From Paenibacillus sp. PAMC 26794 (GTDB lineage: Bacteria; Bacillota; Bacilli; Paenibacillales; Paenibacillaceae): DNA of 64,000 nt. A program made the position numbers and the translations under genes. This document shows, piece after piece, positions 26,862 to 34,852 of this stretch. Each line of letters opens with the position of its first letter. Position 1 is the stretch's first letter. The notes below the pieces were generated by a model. That model was not told the DNA's origin. It did not search any database and saw only the letters and a program-made list of their open reading frames with translations. The stretch spans positions 62,001 through 126,000 of the forward strand of contig NZ_ANHX01000004.1 of NCBI RefSeq assembly GCF_000316035.1, in the 5' to 3' direction.

Positions 26862-29291
26862 TTATGGAGGAGCCGATACTTCGATGCCATGGAACATTTT
26901 GCTTTGGCCTTCCTCATTGCGAATTGCTTTTTGCCAAGGTTCTTCAACATGCTCAAGTGCAAATTCAATCCGCTGCATCAACGCTTTACGTTCCTCAAGG
27001 TTATCCACAACAACCGAACGAATACGCTCCAGACCCATGCGTTCCACCCACTCGGACGTCCGTTCCAGATAGTTACCTGTCTCGCGGTAATATTGCATGA
27101 TGGCTCCGCACAGTTCAATCAACTCTTCATCCGTTTTCACTTTGCATAGGGAATCAGCCAGTCTAGCTTTAATACCGCCGTTACCACCGATGAAGATTTC
27201 CCAGCCTCCGTCGTTGCCTACGATACCAATATCTTTGGTACATGCCTCTGCACAGTTTCGCGGACAACCGTTGACGGCATATTTAAACTTGGCTGGCAGA
27301 TCCAGACGTTCGAATTTACGTTCAATGCGAGCGCCCATGGCCATGGAATCCTGTGTACCGAATCGGCAGAATTGGGAGCCAACACATGTTTTGACCGTAC
27401 GCAGCGATTTGGAGTATGCATAACCTGAAGGCATATCCAGTTCAGCCCAGACTTTAGTCAGATCTTCTTTTCTGACACCAATCAAGTCGAGACGCTGACC
27501 GCCAGTAACTTTGACTGCTTTCACATCATATTTGACTGATACGTCAGCGATACGTTTGAGGTCCGCTGGTGTAGTCCCCCCGCCATACATTCGAGGTACA
27601 ACCGTATACGTTCCATCCTTTTGAATATTCGCGTTCATTCGTTCGTTAACAAAACGGGATTCTTTCTCATCTTCGTGTGTGTCCGGTGCAATCATGCCAA
27701 GGTAATAGTTGATCGCTGGACGACATTTGGAACAACCTTCAGGTTGACTCCAACCCAGTACATTCATGACCTCTTTGGTCGTTTGTAATCCTTTTTCACG
27801 AATCTCGGCTACAATCTCATCCCGTCCCATGGAAGTACATCCGCAGATGCCCTGTTTGGTTCCAGTACTGAAACTGTCTCCAAGTACATATTGCAAAATC
27901 TGTTCCACAACCGGTTTACATCCACCGCAAGAGCGGGTTGCACCGGTACAGGCTTTGATTTCATCTACGCTGGTAAGTCCTTGATTTGTAATGACATCAA
28001 CAATGGTTCCTTTAGTTACACCGTTACATCCACAAACAATCTCGTCTTCCGCCATCGTTTCTACAGAGGTGGTTTTCTTATGACCCCCGCAGCCTGTACC
28101 CATGAGTGAACCATACAATTCTTCGGTCATTTCAGTCTGTTGTTTGATCAGTTTCTGCAATTCGGCAGAATCCGTAATGTCACCGAAGAGAACGGCGCCG
28201 ACCATTTTATTATCACGAAGCAGAATTTTTTTGTAAGTCCGTTTCCAGTCATCTTTGTGCGAAATGACGGTGTGCTCTGGACTGTCGATGAATTCACCGG
28301 TTGAAAAGACGTCTACACCCGAAATTTTCAATTTTGTGGATACAACAGAACCCTCATATGGAGCGGTCTCCACACCGCAGATATGTTTCGCCAGAATCAT
28401 ACCTTGCTCGAACAATGGGGCAACGAGGCCGTAACATACCCCGCGGTGCTCTGTACATTCCCCGACCGAATACACATTCTCAAGTGAAGTCTGCATATAG
28501 TCATCCACGACAATCCCCCGGTTCACTTCCATACCGCTTTCGCGGGCTACAGCCGTATTGGGTTTAATGCCTACAGCCATGACAACAAAATCAACACTCA
28601 GTACAGAATCATCGGCAAAACGAATTCCTTCAACCCGTTTACCACCCAGAAGTTCGGAAGTTTGCGCACCCATTTTGAAGCGGATACCCTGACGTTCAAG
28701 TTCCGCCTTCAACATGGCTGAAGCTTGCGGATCAAGCTGACGCTCCATCAGATCCTCCATCAGATGCACTACGGTAACTTCCATGCCGAGTTGTACCAAC
28801 CCTTTGGCAGCTTCAAGACCCAGCAGTCCGCCCCCGATAACGGCCGCTCTTTTATACTGTTTAGCAGCATCGAGCATGACATTGCAATCGGCGATATCCC
28901 GGAAACCGGCAACACCCTCTTTGTCATGTCCCGGTACGGGGAGAATGAAGGAGTTGGAGCCTGTTGCAATGATAATTTTGTCGTAAGGAAAGCGAGTTCC
29001 ATCTTCAGTCACAACTTCGTGCGTCTCGGCATCGATTCGTGTAACCGTTGTGCCTGTGTGCAGCGTAATGCCGTAGTCCTCATACCAGTGTAGGTCGTTC
29101 AGGACGATATCGTCCAGCGTTTTGCTTCCTTCCAGTACATAAGACAACATAATGCGGTTGTAGTTAGGATAGGGCTCTGTGCCAAAAACGGTAATGTCAA
29201 ATCGCGTAGTTAATTTCAAAATTTGCTCAACGGTACTGATTCCTGCCATACCGTTACCAATGATAATGAGTTTCTCTTTTTTTCCGTTCAT
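26862..29291 (-). CDS. nirB: Nitrite reductase [NAD(P)H] large subunit
   Basis: 809 residues from MNGKKEKL (ATG complement of 29289-29291) after AAGGAGG; matches the ~800-residue family length. N-terminal FAD site IIGNGMAGIST, NAD-binding site VIGGGLLGLEAA, a BFD-type [2Fe-2S] region with CGCNGVTKG and CGGCKP, a second Cys-rich segment CGCTSMGRDE / CSKCRP, and the sirohaem-[4Fe-4S] site with CVGSQFC and CPRNC. Reduces nitrite to ammonium in the cytoplasm. First gene of nirB-nirD-nirC; its promoter carries an Fnr-like box, so it probably serves anaerobic nitrite ammonification. Confidence 0.96.
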   Translation of the reverse strand: MNGKKEKLIIIGNGMAGISTVEQILKLTTRFDITVFGTEPYPNYNRIMLSYVLEGSKTLDDIVLNDLHWYEDYGITLHTGTTVTRIDAETHEVVTEDGTRFPYDKIIIATGSNSFILPVPGHDKEGVAGFRDIADCNVMLDAAKQYKRAAVIGGGLLGLEAAKGLVQLGMEVTVVHLMEDLMERQLDPQASAMLKAELERQGIRFKMGAQTSELLGGKRVEGIRFADDSVLSVDFVVMAVGIKPNTAVARESGMEVNRGIVVDDYMQTSLENVYSVGECTEHRGVCYGLVAPLFEQGMILAKHICGVETAPYEGSVVSTKLKISGVDVFSTGEFIDSPEHTVISHKDDWKRTYKKILLRDNKMVGAVLFGDITDSAELQKLIKQQTEMTEELYGSLMGTGCGGHKKTTSVETMAEDEIVCGCNGVTKGTIVDVITNQGLTSVDEIKACTGATRSCGGCKPVVEQILQYVLGDSFSTGTKQGICGCTSMGRDEIVAEIREKGLQTTKEVMNVLGWSQPEGCSKCRPAINYYLGMIAPDTHEDEKESRFVNERMNANIQKDGTYTVVPRMYGGGTTPADLKRIADVSVKYDVKAVKVTGGQRLDLIGVRKEDLTKVWAELDMPSGYAYSKSLRTVKTCVGSQFCRFGTQDSMAMGARIERKFERLDLPAKFKYAVNGCPRNCAEACTKDIGIVGNDGGWEIFIGGNGGIKARLADSLCKVKTDEELIELCGAIMQYYRETGNYLERTSEWVERMGLERIRSVVVDNLEERKALMQRIEFALEHVEEPWQKAIRNEEGQSKMFHGIEVSAPP

Positions 29292-29354
29292 GTGTGTATG
29301 CCTCCTTGAATAGACGCTGTACATTACTAAAAATTTTAGTGGTTTATATTTGAA

Positions 29355-29360
29355 ATTATA
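29355..29360 (-). promoter_or_regulatory. -10 element of the nirB promoter
   Basis: TATAAT on the minus strand, 64 bases upstream of the nirB start. It lies so that the Fnr-like box at 29382-29397 is centred about 41.5 bases from the predicted transcription start. Confidence 0.6.
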
Positions 29361-29381
29361 CAAGTAGTTGACGACAGTTTA

Positions 29382-29397
29382 TGTGATTTAATTCACT
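29382..29397 (-). promoter_or_regulatory. Fnr-like box at about -41.5 of nirB
   Basis: TGTGA-N6-TCACT (plus strand), the CRP/Fnr half-site arrangement. Spacing to the TATAAT at 29360-29355 gives class II activator geometry. The 16-bp layout does not fit the 17-bp TnrA consensus. Confidence 0.65.
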
Positions 29398-29428
29398 AAT
29401 AAAGATAGAAGAGTCATAAATATAATAG

Positions 29429-29444
29429 TGTGAGCCCCATCACA
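29429..29444. promoter_or_regulatory. Second Fnr/CRP-like box, perfect palindromic arms
   Basis: TGTGA-GCCCCA-TCACA lies 47 bases further upstream of the first box, in the divergent region between nirB and the YdjM-like gene. It could be an auxiliary site for nirB or act on the gene at 29567. Confidence 0.55.
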
Positions 29445-29566
29445 GAAAGTGATATTTATTTTCATACAAATAAGAAATGCGAACTATTGTTCTTATTTTG
29501 TTTTCGTTGTAAAATCGGAACTGGGCCGTATTGTTCCCGATTTCTTCGAAAGGACGTTTTTGCATC

Positions 29567-30274
29567 ATGATGGGAAGATCCCACCTTATTATCGGGACAG
29601 GCGTGTCGCTTTCTGTTCTGCAGTTGGCCGGTATGCCGGTGACTGCGCCGGCCGTTACGGTTGCTCTGATTGGTTCGTTATTGCCTGACATTGATGAGCC
29701 AAATTCGCTGCTGGTATCCAGAGCCTTGCCTAACAGTCTGATCAGGTTGTTACAGACGATTCTTTTGCCCACAGCTGTCTTTGTGTACTTCTATGTTCAT
29801 GCCAAACCATGGAACCTGTTGCTTGCGATCCTCATTGCACTCGTGTCATTCCTGCCTTCACGTTCGCTTCGCAAAGTGCTGATGTTTGCCATTGGACTGG
29901 GGCTGGTATTCTATGGTCACGCGTTCGCACCATGGAATCTGATTGCAGGCAGCCTGCTTATGCTGTGCACCACGCTAACTCATAGGGGACTGACACATAC
30001 CCTGTATGGAACCGCTATATGGGCGGGCTTGTTGTACAGCACGACCCAGCAGCAGGGACCGGAGATCTGGGTAGCGGGAGGCACGGCATATGCGATGCAT
30101 CTGTTGGCCGATTCATTAACCAATCGGGGCATTCGTCCGTTACCACCGCTCAAGTGGCGCATACGGGTGAATCTGATGAGTACAGGGACTAAGCATGGAG
30201 CCGTTGTAGAGAATGTCTGCATTGTGCTCACACTCATTTTGGCGTGGTTCGCGTTCTCACCGCTATTTTTGTGA
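29567..30274 (+). CDS. YdjM-like membrane-bound metal-dependent hydrolase (DUF457)
   Basis: 235 residues from ATG 29567 (ATG 29570 is equally possible), after AAAGGACG. The N-terminal MGRSHLIIGTG supplies the first metal-binding His, PDIDEPNS the acidic residues and HRGLTHTLYGTAIW the second histidine cluster, all typical of the YdjM family. Several hydrophobic segments indicate an integral membrane protein. Its substrate is unknown. Confidence 0.85.
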   Translation: MMGRSHLIIGTGVSLSVLQLAGMPVTAPAVTVALIGSLLPDIDEPNSLLVSRALPNSLIRLLQTILLPTAVFVYFYVHAKPWNLLLAILIALVSFLPSRSLRKVLMFAIGLGLVFYGHAFAPWNLIAGSLLMLCTTLTHRGLTHTLYGTAIWAGLLYSTTQQQGPEIWVAGGTAYAMHLLADSLTNRGIRPLPPLKWRIRVNLMSTGTKHGAVVENVCIVLTLILAWFAFSPLFL

Positions 30275-30280
30275 TGTCCA

Positions 30281-30313
30281 AAATACCAGTCCTGCATAAG
30301 GACTGGTATTTCC
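30281..30313 (+). terminator. Terminator after the YdjM-like gene
   Basis: AATACCAGTCC and GGACTGGTATT form an 11-bp stem with a short loop, followed by TTCCTTG. On the minus strand it is followed by TTTTGG, so it may act on both strands. Confidence 0.7.
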
Positions 30314-30357
30314 TTGTTCAAGTCATGGCTGCAATCCATGTGGAGAGGGTTATGTGG

Positions 30358-30477
30358 TCAACTCGTTGTAGGCGTACTCGACAAACCTTCTATATCTGTA
30401 GAACCGTATACAAACAACAATACAAGGATCACCCCAATCAATAGTTCGGCGAAGCCGATTCCATCAAAGTCAGACAT
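30358..30477 (-). CDS. Small single-span membrane protein (39 aa)
   Basis: Encodes MSDFDGIGFAELLIGVILVL followed by LFVYGSTDIEGLSSTPTTS. An acidic N-terminus precedes one membrane helix (residues ~10-25) and a short polar tail. A GAGGTTGGG stretch lies just upstream. It lies between the terminator at 30313 and the gene at 30502, on the strand of the latter. I do not recognise the family; its size suggests a small membrane or sporulation peptide. Confidence 0.45.
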   Translation of the reverse strand: MSDFDGIGFAELLIGVILVLLFVYGSTDIEGLSSTPTTS

Positions 30478-30501
30478 CATCCCAACCTCATTTCACCTTA
30501 T

Positions 30502-30822
30502 TCAGGAATTTATTCTTTGCTGAAAAGCCCGTATAACATCATCTAGTGTCATATCAGCACCAGTTTCATCCAGGAATTGCACCAATTTGTCTGAATTCGA
30601 GGGTGTGACCTTTTGAAGCGTTTTATATTGACCGACCAATTCTACAACCAATGTAGCTTCACGAAACAACGTGACTGAATCCACCCTTAACTTTCCGCTT
30701 ACCAGTAATGCTGCTACGATAAGTTCCAGATTTCTTCCTTTAAGTTTGCCATTGAGAAGGGTGTTTGCGGCATTTGTATTTTTAGAACCTTTATTCGATT
30801 TTCCATTCCTTCTCACTGCCAT
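30502..30822 (-). CDS. Hypothetical protein, 106 aa
   Basis: A basic, Asn/Lys-rich N-terminus (MAVRRNGKSNKGSKNTNAAN) is followed by an amphipathic, mostly helical region with GKLRVDSVTLFREATLVVELVGQ. GGGGGA precedes the ATG. No signal peptide, no metal motif and no membrane segment. I do not recognise it. It may be co-transcribed with the 39-aa gene downstream. Confidence 0.6.
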   Translation of the reverse strand: MAVRRNGKSNKGSKNTNAANTLLNGKLKGRNLELIVAALLVSGKLRVDSVTLFREATLVVELVGQYKTLQKVTPSNSDKLVQFLDETGADMTLDDVIRAFQQRINS

Positions 30823-30915
30823 AACAGGTCCCCCGCTACTTGGTGTTTACTTCATCTTCCGTTATTGTATCTTATGTATAATTTCCTATAATGTTCGACC
30901 TATTAATCTACGTAC

Positions 30916-30985
30916 GTTGAACTAAAGAATATTTACACTTGCCACTCCGATGACAGAATAACCTTTCTGTGTAAATGTGTTCAAC
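30916..30985. repeat. Large imperfect intergenic inverted repeat
   Basis: Arms GTTGAAC...ATTTACAC (30916-30938) and GTGTAAAT...GTTCAAC (30969-30985) enclose 30 bases holding a smaller CAGAA/TTCTG stem. It stands in the noncoding stretch before the M42 gene terminator. Only one copy is seen in the window. Confidence 0.55.
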
Positions 30986-31003
30986 TAAATATCGTTTTGG
31001 ATA

Positions 31004-31040
31004 TAAAAAAGAGACCTCCCGATATAATTAGGAGGTCTCT
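31004..31040 (-). terminator. Terminator of the M42 peptidase gene
   Basis: On the minus strand AGAGACCTCC pairs with GGAGGTCTCT and is followed by TTTTTTAT; it begins 10 bases after the stop codon. Confidence 0.85.
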
Positions 31041-31049
31041 TGTCAGCTG

Positions 31050-32123
31050 TTATGCGTTATTAATTATGGTATTCATCGTTGTCCGATCAAGACCTTTGAC
31101 CAGCTTCACAATCAGTTCTTTGGCCGCATCGTAGTCATCCGTATGAATGATGGAAGAAGACGTGTGGATATAACGTGCGCAGATACCAATAACTGTTGAT
31201 GGTACACCAATTCCACTCAGGTGAACTTGACCTGCATCGGTACCACCTGGTGAGATGAAATACTGCATTTTGATCTGATTGGATGAAGCCGTATCTTGAA
31301 CATATTCCACCATTCCGCGATGAGTGAACATACCCGGGTCAAAAATACGAAGCAATGCGCCTTCTCCGATATGTCCAAATGACTGTTTGTCACCTGTCAT
31401 ATCATTCGCCGCGCTACAGTCAAGTGCGAAGAAGATATCAGGCTGAATCAGATTGGCCGCCGTACGTGCACCGCGAAGCCCCAGTTCTTCCTGAACCGTT
31501 GCACCAGCATAGAGTGTGTTAGGCAGTTTTTCCTTATGAAGCGCTTCAACCAGTTCAAGTGCAAGTCCTACGCCGTAACGATTATCCCACGCTTTAGCCA
31601 TAATTTTCTTAGGATTGGCCATAGGTGTGAATTCACAGATCGGCACGATCTGCATCCCCGGATGAATGCCCCAAGATTCTGCTTCGGCACGGTTGTCTGC
31701 TCCAATATCGAGATACATGGTGTTCAGGTCAACAGGTTTGCTCCGCTGGGACTCGTCCAGCAAGTGTGTAGGAGTAGAACCTACAACTCCGGTAATCCGA
31801 CGATCAGGTGTGATGATTTCCAGTCGCTGAGACAGTACAGCCTGACTCCACCATCCACCCAGTGGACGGAATTTGATCATACCTGTTTCGGTAATGCCTG
31901 TAGTCATGAAACCAACTTCGTCAAAGTGTCCGGCTACCATAACTTTAGGACCGGATTCCTCCCCGCGTAACACACCAAATAGACTCCCCAGACGATCTTG
32001 GACGAACTCTTCGGTATAAGCGGAAAGCTGCTCTTTCATCCAGCCGCGAAGCTCACGTTCAAAACCGGAAGCGGAAGGAAATTCCGTCAACGTACGAAAC
32101 ATATCCATCGTTTTTTCATTCAT
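31050..32123 (-). CDS. M42 family metallopeptidase (glutamyl/deblocking aminopeptidase-like)
   Basis: 357 residues, normal for the family, with the dinuclear zinc site spread over VAGHFDEVGFM (His, Asp), AKAWDNRYGVG (bridging Asp), TVQEELGLRGA (catalytic and metal Glu), ALDCSAAND (Asp) and SSSIIHTDDYD (His). Members remove N-terminal residues from peptides in the cytoplasm; some were first annotated as endoglucanases. GAGGAG lies upstream of the start. Transcribed alone between a terminator and the spoVA region. Confidence 0.92.
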   Translation of the reverse strand: MNEKTMDMFRTLTEFPSASGFERELRGWMKEQLSAYTEEFVQDRLGSLFGVLRGEESGPKVMVAGHFDEVGFMTTGITETGMIKFRPLGGWWSQAVLSQRLEIITPDRRITGVVGSTPTHLLDESQRSKPVDLNTMYLDIGADNRAEAESWGIHPGMQIVPICEFTPMANPKKIMAKAWDNRYGVGLALELVEALHKEKLPNTLYAGATVQEELGLRGARTAANLIQPDIFFALDCSAANDMTGDKQSFGHIGEGALLRIFDPGMFTHRGMVEYVQDTASSNQIKMQYFISPGGTDAGQVHLSGIGVPSTVIGICARYIHTSSSIIHTDDYDAAKELIVKLVKGLDRTTMNTIINNA

Positions 32124-32496
32124 GTGTCAACAACTCCTCTGTTGGTATGTATTTCAGGTCACAGTAGAACGGCTACCCGCCTGTTGTCCTTTAAGATGTA
32201 GTTCAAAAAGTCTTTTATCTTTTTGAACATGCACTTTAATATGCTGAGGACTTTTTATTTAACCACTGGTCACATTACAGTATGAACCTTGCGCAAGTGA
32301 TTGTCCATGTTTATGTCACGTATTTAAGGCATGTTTTGGGCGCTTGCCTTGTCCATGTTTCATGACTCTGTCCGCTGTAGTCGCAGTCCTGATACTACTT
32401 CAATGAATATAAATATACGGAGGAGATGTCATCATTTTGTGTAGTTTTAATACTCAATATTAGATTGTCTGTTTACAGGAAGGAGCTAAATATCAT
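32124..32496. other. Noncoding stretch between the M42 gene and the 27-aa gene
   Basis: Holds the M42 promoter region (minus strand), the TTCAAAAAG hairpin at 32201-32228 and, near the right end, the probable promoter and RBS of the small gene at 32497. I see no other coding potential. Confidence 0.5.
32201..32228. repeat. GTTCAAAAAG hairpin element, copy 1
   Basis: GTTCAAAAAG and CTTTTTGAAC form a perfect 10-bp stem around an 8-base loop. A longer relative lies at 43703-43750. Imperfect 10-bp direct repeats (CTTTAAGATG at 32189-32198, CTTTAATATG at 32234-32243) flank it. Confidence 0.6.
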
Positions 32497-32580
32497 ATGA
32501 AGCCTCCAGAAGAGGGTACGGAAAAAGTACTGTTTATCGTTCTTTTTATCTTGCTCGTGATTGTTCTTCTTTATTTATAG
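32497..32580 (+). CDS. 27-aa membrane peptide, possibly sporulation-related
   Basis: A strong AGGAAGGAG site precedes ATG 32497. The product is MKPPEEGTEK followed by a 17-residue run of Val, Leu, Ile and Phe, ending in YL: a short polar head and a single membrane helix. It resembles YjcZ/SscA-type small spore peptides in size and shape, though without their glycines. It lies upstream of spoVAC on the same strand. Confidence 0.6.
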   Translation: MKPPEEGTEKVLFIVLFILLVIVLLYL

Positions 32581-32601
32581 AACGTATCTAAAAGTCCTCA
32601 G

Positions 32602-32670
32602 ATCCGGCGTACTCCCATCCTGCTTCCACAGTATGATCTTGTTGGAAACATATACTGTCTGTCGCCGGAT
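32602..32670. repeat. Inverted repeat between small gene and spoVAC
   Basis: ATCCGGCG (32602-32609) and CGCCGGAT (32663-32670) enclose further pairing (TTCCA/TGGAA, CAGTAT/ATACTG). No T-run follows, so it is a structured leader or repeat rather than a standard terminator. Confidence 0.5.
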
Positions 32671-32771
32671 ACATAACCTTCCGATTATTAACAAACAATG
32701 AATATAGGATTACACACATTGGCATTCAGCCGGAGCTTTGAACCATTTTCACATAGAGGAGGTCTTGTATC

Positions 32772-33275
32772 TTGCCAGCTCAATCTGCATCCGAAAGCGA
32801 AAAAAAATCGTCGTCCCTGTCCATGGATGAAAAGGAGTACAAAAAAGTCGCAAAAAAACATGAGCCGCCTCGGCCAATCCTGAAAAATTGCCTCAAAGCA
32901 TTTCTGGTTGGGGGTACCGTCTGTTTGATTGGACAGGCCATTCAAGAGGCTTTTATGGCCGGTTTCGATATGACATCGAAGGAAGCTTCCAGTCCTACGG
33001 TGGCGGTCATGATTCTCATATCGGTTATTCTAACGTGTCTCGGCGTTTACGATAAAATGGCTCAATGGGCAGGAGCGGGAACGGCTGTACCGGTTACCGG
33101 ATTTGCCAATTCCATGTGTTCTGCTGCACTGGAACATCGTGCTGAAGGACTGGTGCTCGGTGTAGGGGCCAACATGTTCAAGCTTGCTGGTTCCGTTATC
33201 GTATTTGGTGTCGTGGCAGCATTTGTCGTAGGCATCGTATACGCCTTCTTGGGATTCGGAGGTGGGCATCTATGA
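32772..33275 (+). CDS. spoVAC: Stage V sporulation protein AC
   Basis: 167 residues from TTG 32772, well spaced from AGAGGAGG. The charged N-terminus is followed by membrane segments and SpoVAC-typical GAGTAVPVTGFANSMCSAALEHR. SpoVA proteins form the inner spore membrane channel for dipicolinic acid. First of three overlapping genes AC-AD-AE. Confidence 0.95.
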   Translation: MPAQSASESEKKSSSLSMDEKEYKKVAKKHEPPRPILKNCLKAFLVGGTVCLIGQAIQEAFMAGFDMTSKEASSPTVAVMILISVILTCLGVYDKMAQWAGAGTAVPVTGFANSMCSAALEHRAEGLVLGVGANMFKLAGSVIVFGVVAAFVVGIVYAFLGFGGGHL

Positions 33276-34288
33276 AGCGTCTGGGTCGCCAAACGTGGCA
33301 GTTTGAGAATCGTCCACGCATTATCGGTAAAGCAGCAGTTGTAGGTCCTGACGAAGGCAAGGGTCCCTTGTCATCTGATTTTGATTATGTCTATGACAAT
33401 CTTGAGATCGGTGAGAAGACGTGGGAAAAGGGAGAACGCAAACTGCTCGAACAGGCCTCCCAACTGGCTTTGGTTAATGCAAATATCACCAAGGAAGAGC
33501 TTCACTTTTTTGTGGGTGGAGATCTGATGAACCAGATTATCAGCAGTTCCTTTTCAGCGCGAAAACTGGGTGTGCCTTACCTGGGTGTCTTTGGAGCCTG
33601 TTCTACTTCCATGGAAACATTAGCGTTAGCGTCCATGATTGTTGACTCCGGAGCTGGCGATTATGTCCTTGCAGGAACGGTGAGCCATAACTGCACGGTC
33701 GAGAAACAATTTCGGTATCCGACGGAGTATGGCTCCCAGAAGCCGCCTTATGCGCAATATACCGTTACAGGATCAGGGTGTGGTGTGGTCTCCCGTACGG
33801 GTGATGGTCCCGTTGTTACCAAAGCCACTATTGGACGCATTATGGATTTGGGAATCAAAGATCCTTTTAATATGGGTTCAGCCATGGCGCCAGCAGCAGC
33901 CGACACTATAATCTCTCATTTCAGGGATACGGGATTGGAACCCGGCTATTATGATCTCATTGTGACAGGGGATCTGGCTTCCGTCGGTCTGCCAATTACG
34001 AAAGAGCTTTTGCAAAAAGAAGGCATTCCCATGGAACAGACGGTTTTTAATGACTGCGGCCTGATGATCTATGATCGGGAGAAACAGCCTTATGTTGTTG
34101 CCGGGGGCAGTGGATGTGGGTGTTCTGCCACAGTAACCTACGGTCACATTTTGAATCGGATGCAGAAAGGTGATCTCAAACGGGTGCTGGTTGTAGCTAC
34201 TGGGGCGCTCTTGTCCCCGCTCTCATACCAGCAGGGTGAAAGTATTCCCTGTATTGCACATGCCGTAGCTATAGAAAAGGAGGGATAA
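33272..34288 (+). CDS. spoVAD: Stage V sporulation protein AD
   Basis: 338 residues with the thiolase-like fold of SpoVAD: GVFGACSTSMETLALASM and GSGCGVVSRTGDGPVV are recognisable. It binds dipicolinic acid in the SpoVA channel. It starts in an ATGA overlap with spoVAC and is followed by spoVAE five bases later. Confidence 0.96.
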   Translation: MKRLGRQTWQFENRPRIIGKAAVVGPDEGKGPLSSDFDYVYDNLEIGEKTWEKGERKLLEQASQLALVNANITKEELHFFVGGDLMNQIISSSFSARKLGVPYLGVFGACSTSMETLALASMIVDSGAGDYVLAGTVSHNCTVEKQFRYPTEYGSQKPPYAQYTVTGSGCGVVSRTGDGPVVTKATIGRIMDLGIKDPFNMGSAMAPAAADTIISHFRDTGLEPGYYDLIVTGDLASVGLPITKELLQKEGIPMEQTVFNDCGLMIYDREKQPYVVAGGSGCGCSATVTYGHILNRMQKGDLKRVLVVATGALLSPLSYQQGESIPCIAHAVAIEKEG

Positions 34289-34293
34289 ATGAA

Positions 34294-34644
34294 ATGCAGT
34301 TCTTGTGGGCATTTATCGTTGGCGGTTTGATCTGTGTTGTAGGACAGCTTCTGATGGATGGTGTCAAACTGACACCGGCACATACGATGAGCACACTTGT
34401 TGTGGCAGGTGCGCTTGCGGATGCATTTGGCGTGTATGACCCCTTGGTTAAATTTGCAGGTGCGGGTGCTACCATCCCCATCACAAGTTTCGGTAATTCC
34501 TTGGTGCACGGGGCATTGACGGAGTTGGAAAAAGAGGGATGGCTGGGTGTGATTACAGGGATTTTCGATCTGACTGCGGCGGGGATTTCGTCAGCGATCA
34601 TCTTTTCTTTTCTCGCGGCATTGGTTGTTAGACCCAAAGGCTAA
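34294..34644 (+). CDS. spoVAE: Stage V sporulation protein AE (AEb)
   Basis: 116 residues, a small integral membrane protein with GAGATIPITSFGNSLVHGA, which parallels the same segment of SpoVAC. AAGGAGG before ATG 34294. Part of the dipicolinate channel. The operon holds only AC, AD and AEb; no AA, AB or AF is present here. Confidence 0.94.
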   Translation: MQFLWAFIVGGLICVVGQLLMDGVKLTPAHTMSTLVVAGALADAFGVYDPLVKFAGAGATIPITSFGNSLVHGALTELEKEGWLGVITGIFDLTAAGISSAIIFSFLAALVVRPKG

Positions 34645-34687
34645 CATAGAATGAGAAATCTACTTGAACATATTGCGATTCAGCAGA

Positions 34688-34719
34688 GGCTTCGGATAAC
34701 TTCTATCCGGGCCTTTTTT
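34688..34719 (+). terminator. Terminator of the spoVA operon
   Basis: GGCTTCGGATA and TATCCGGGCC form an interrupted stem, followed by TTTTTT. Confidence 0.75.
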
Positions 34720-34852
34720 GTCGTATTCATGCGAGAACTGCGGTGAATCTGACGGGCTGGAAACAAATTGTGAGTTTCTTCGAGTGTACTCACGCCCGTG
34801 GATCATGTACAATAAAAGGAAATCTGTATGCTTTTTTAGGAGGTTAGACCAC

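Noticed and set aside
29382..29444. TnrA boxes before nirB
   Set aside because: The two TGTGA/TCAC sites have a 6-base spacer (16 bp total), while TnrA needs a 17-bp TGTNA-N7-TNACA arrangement.
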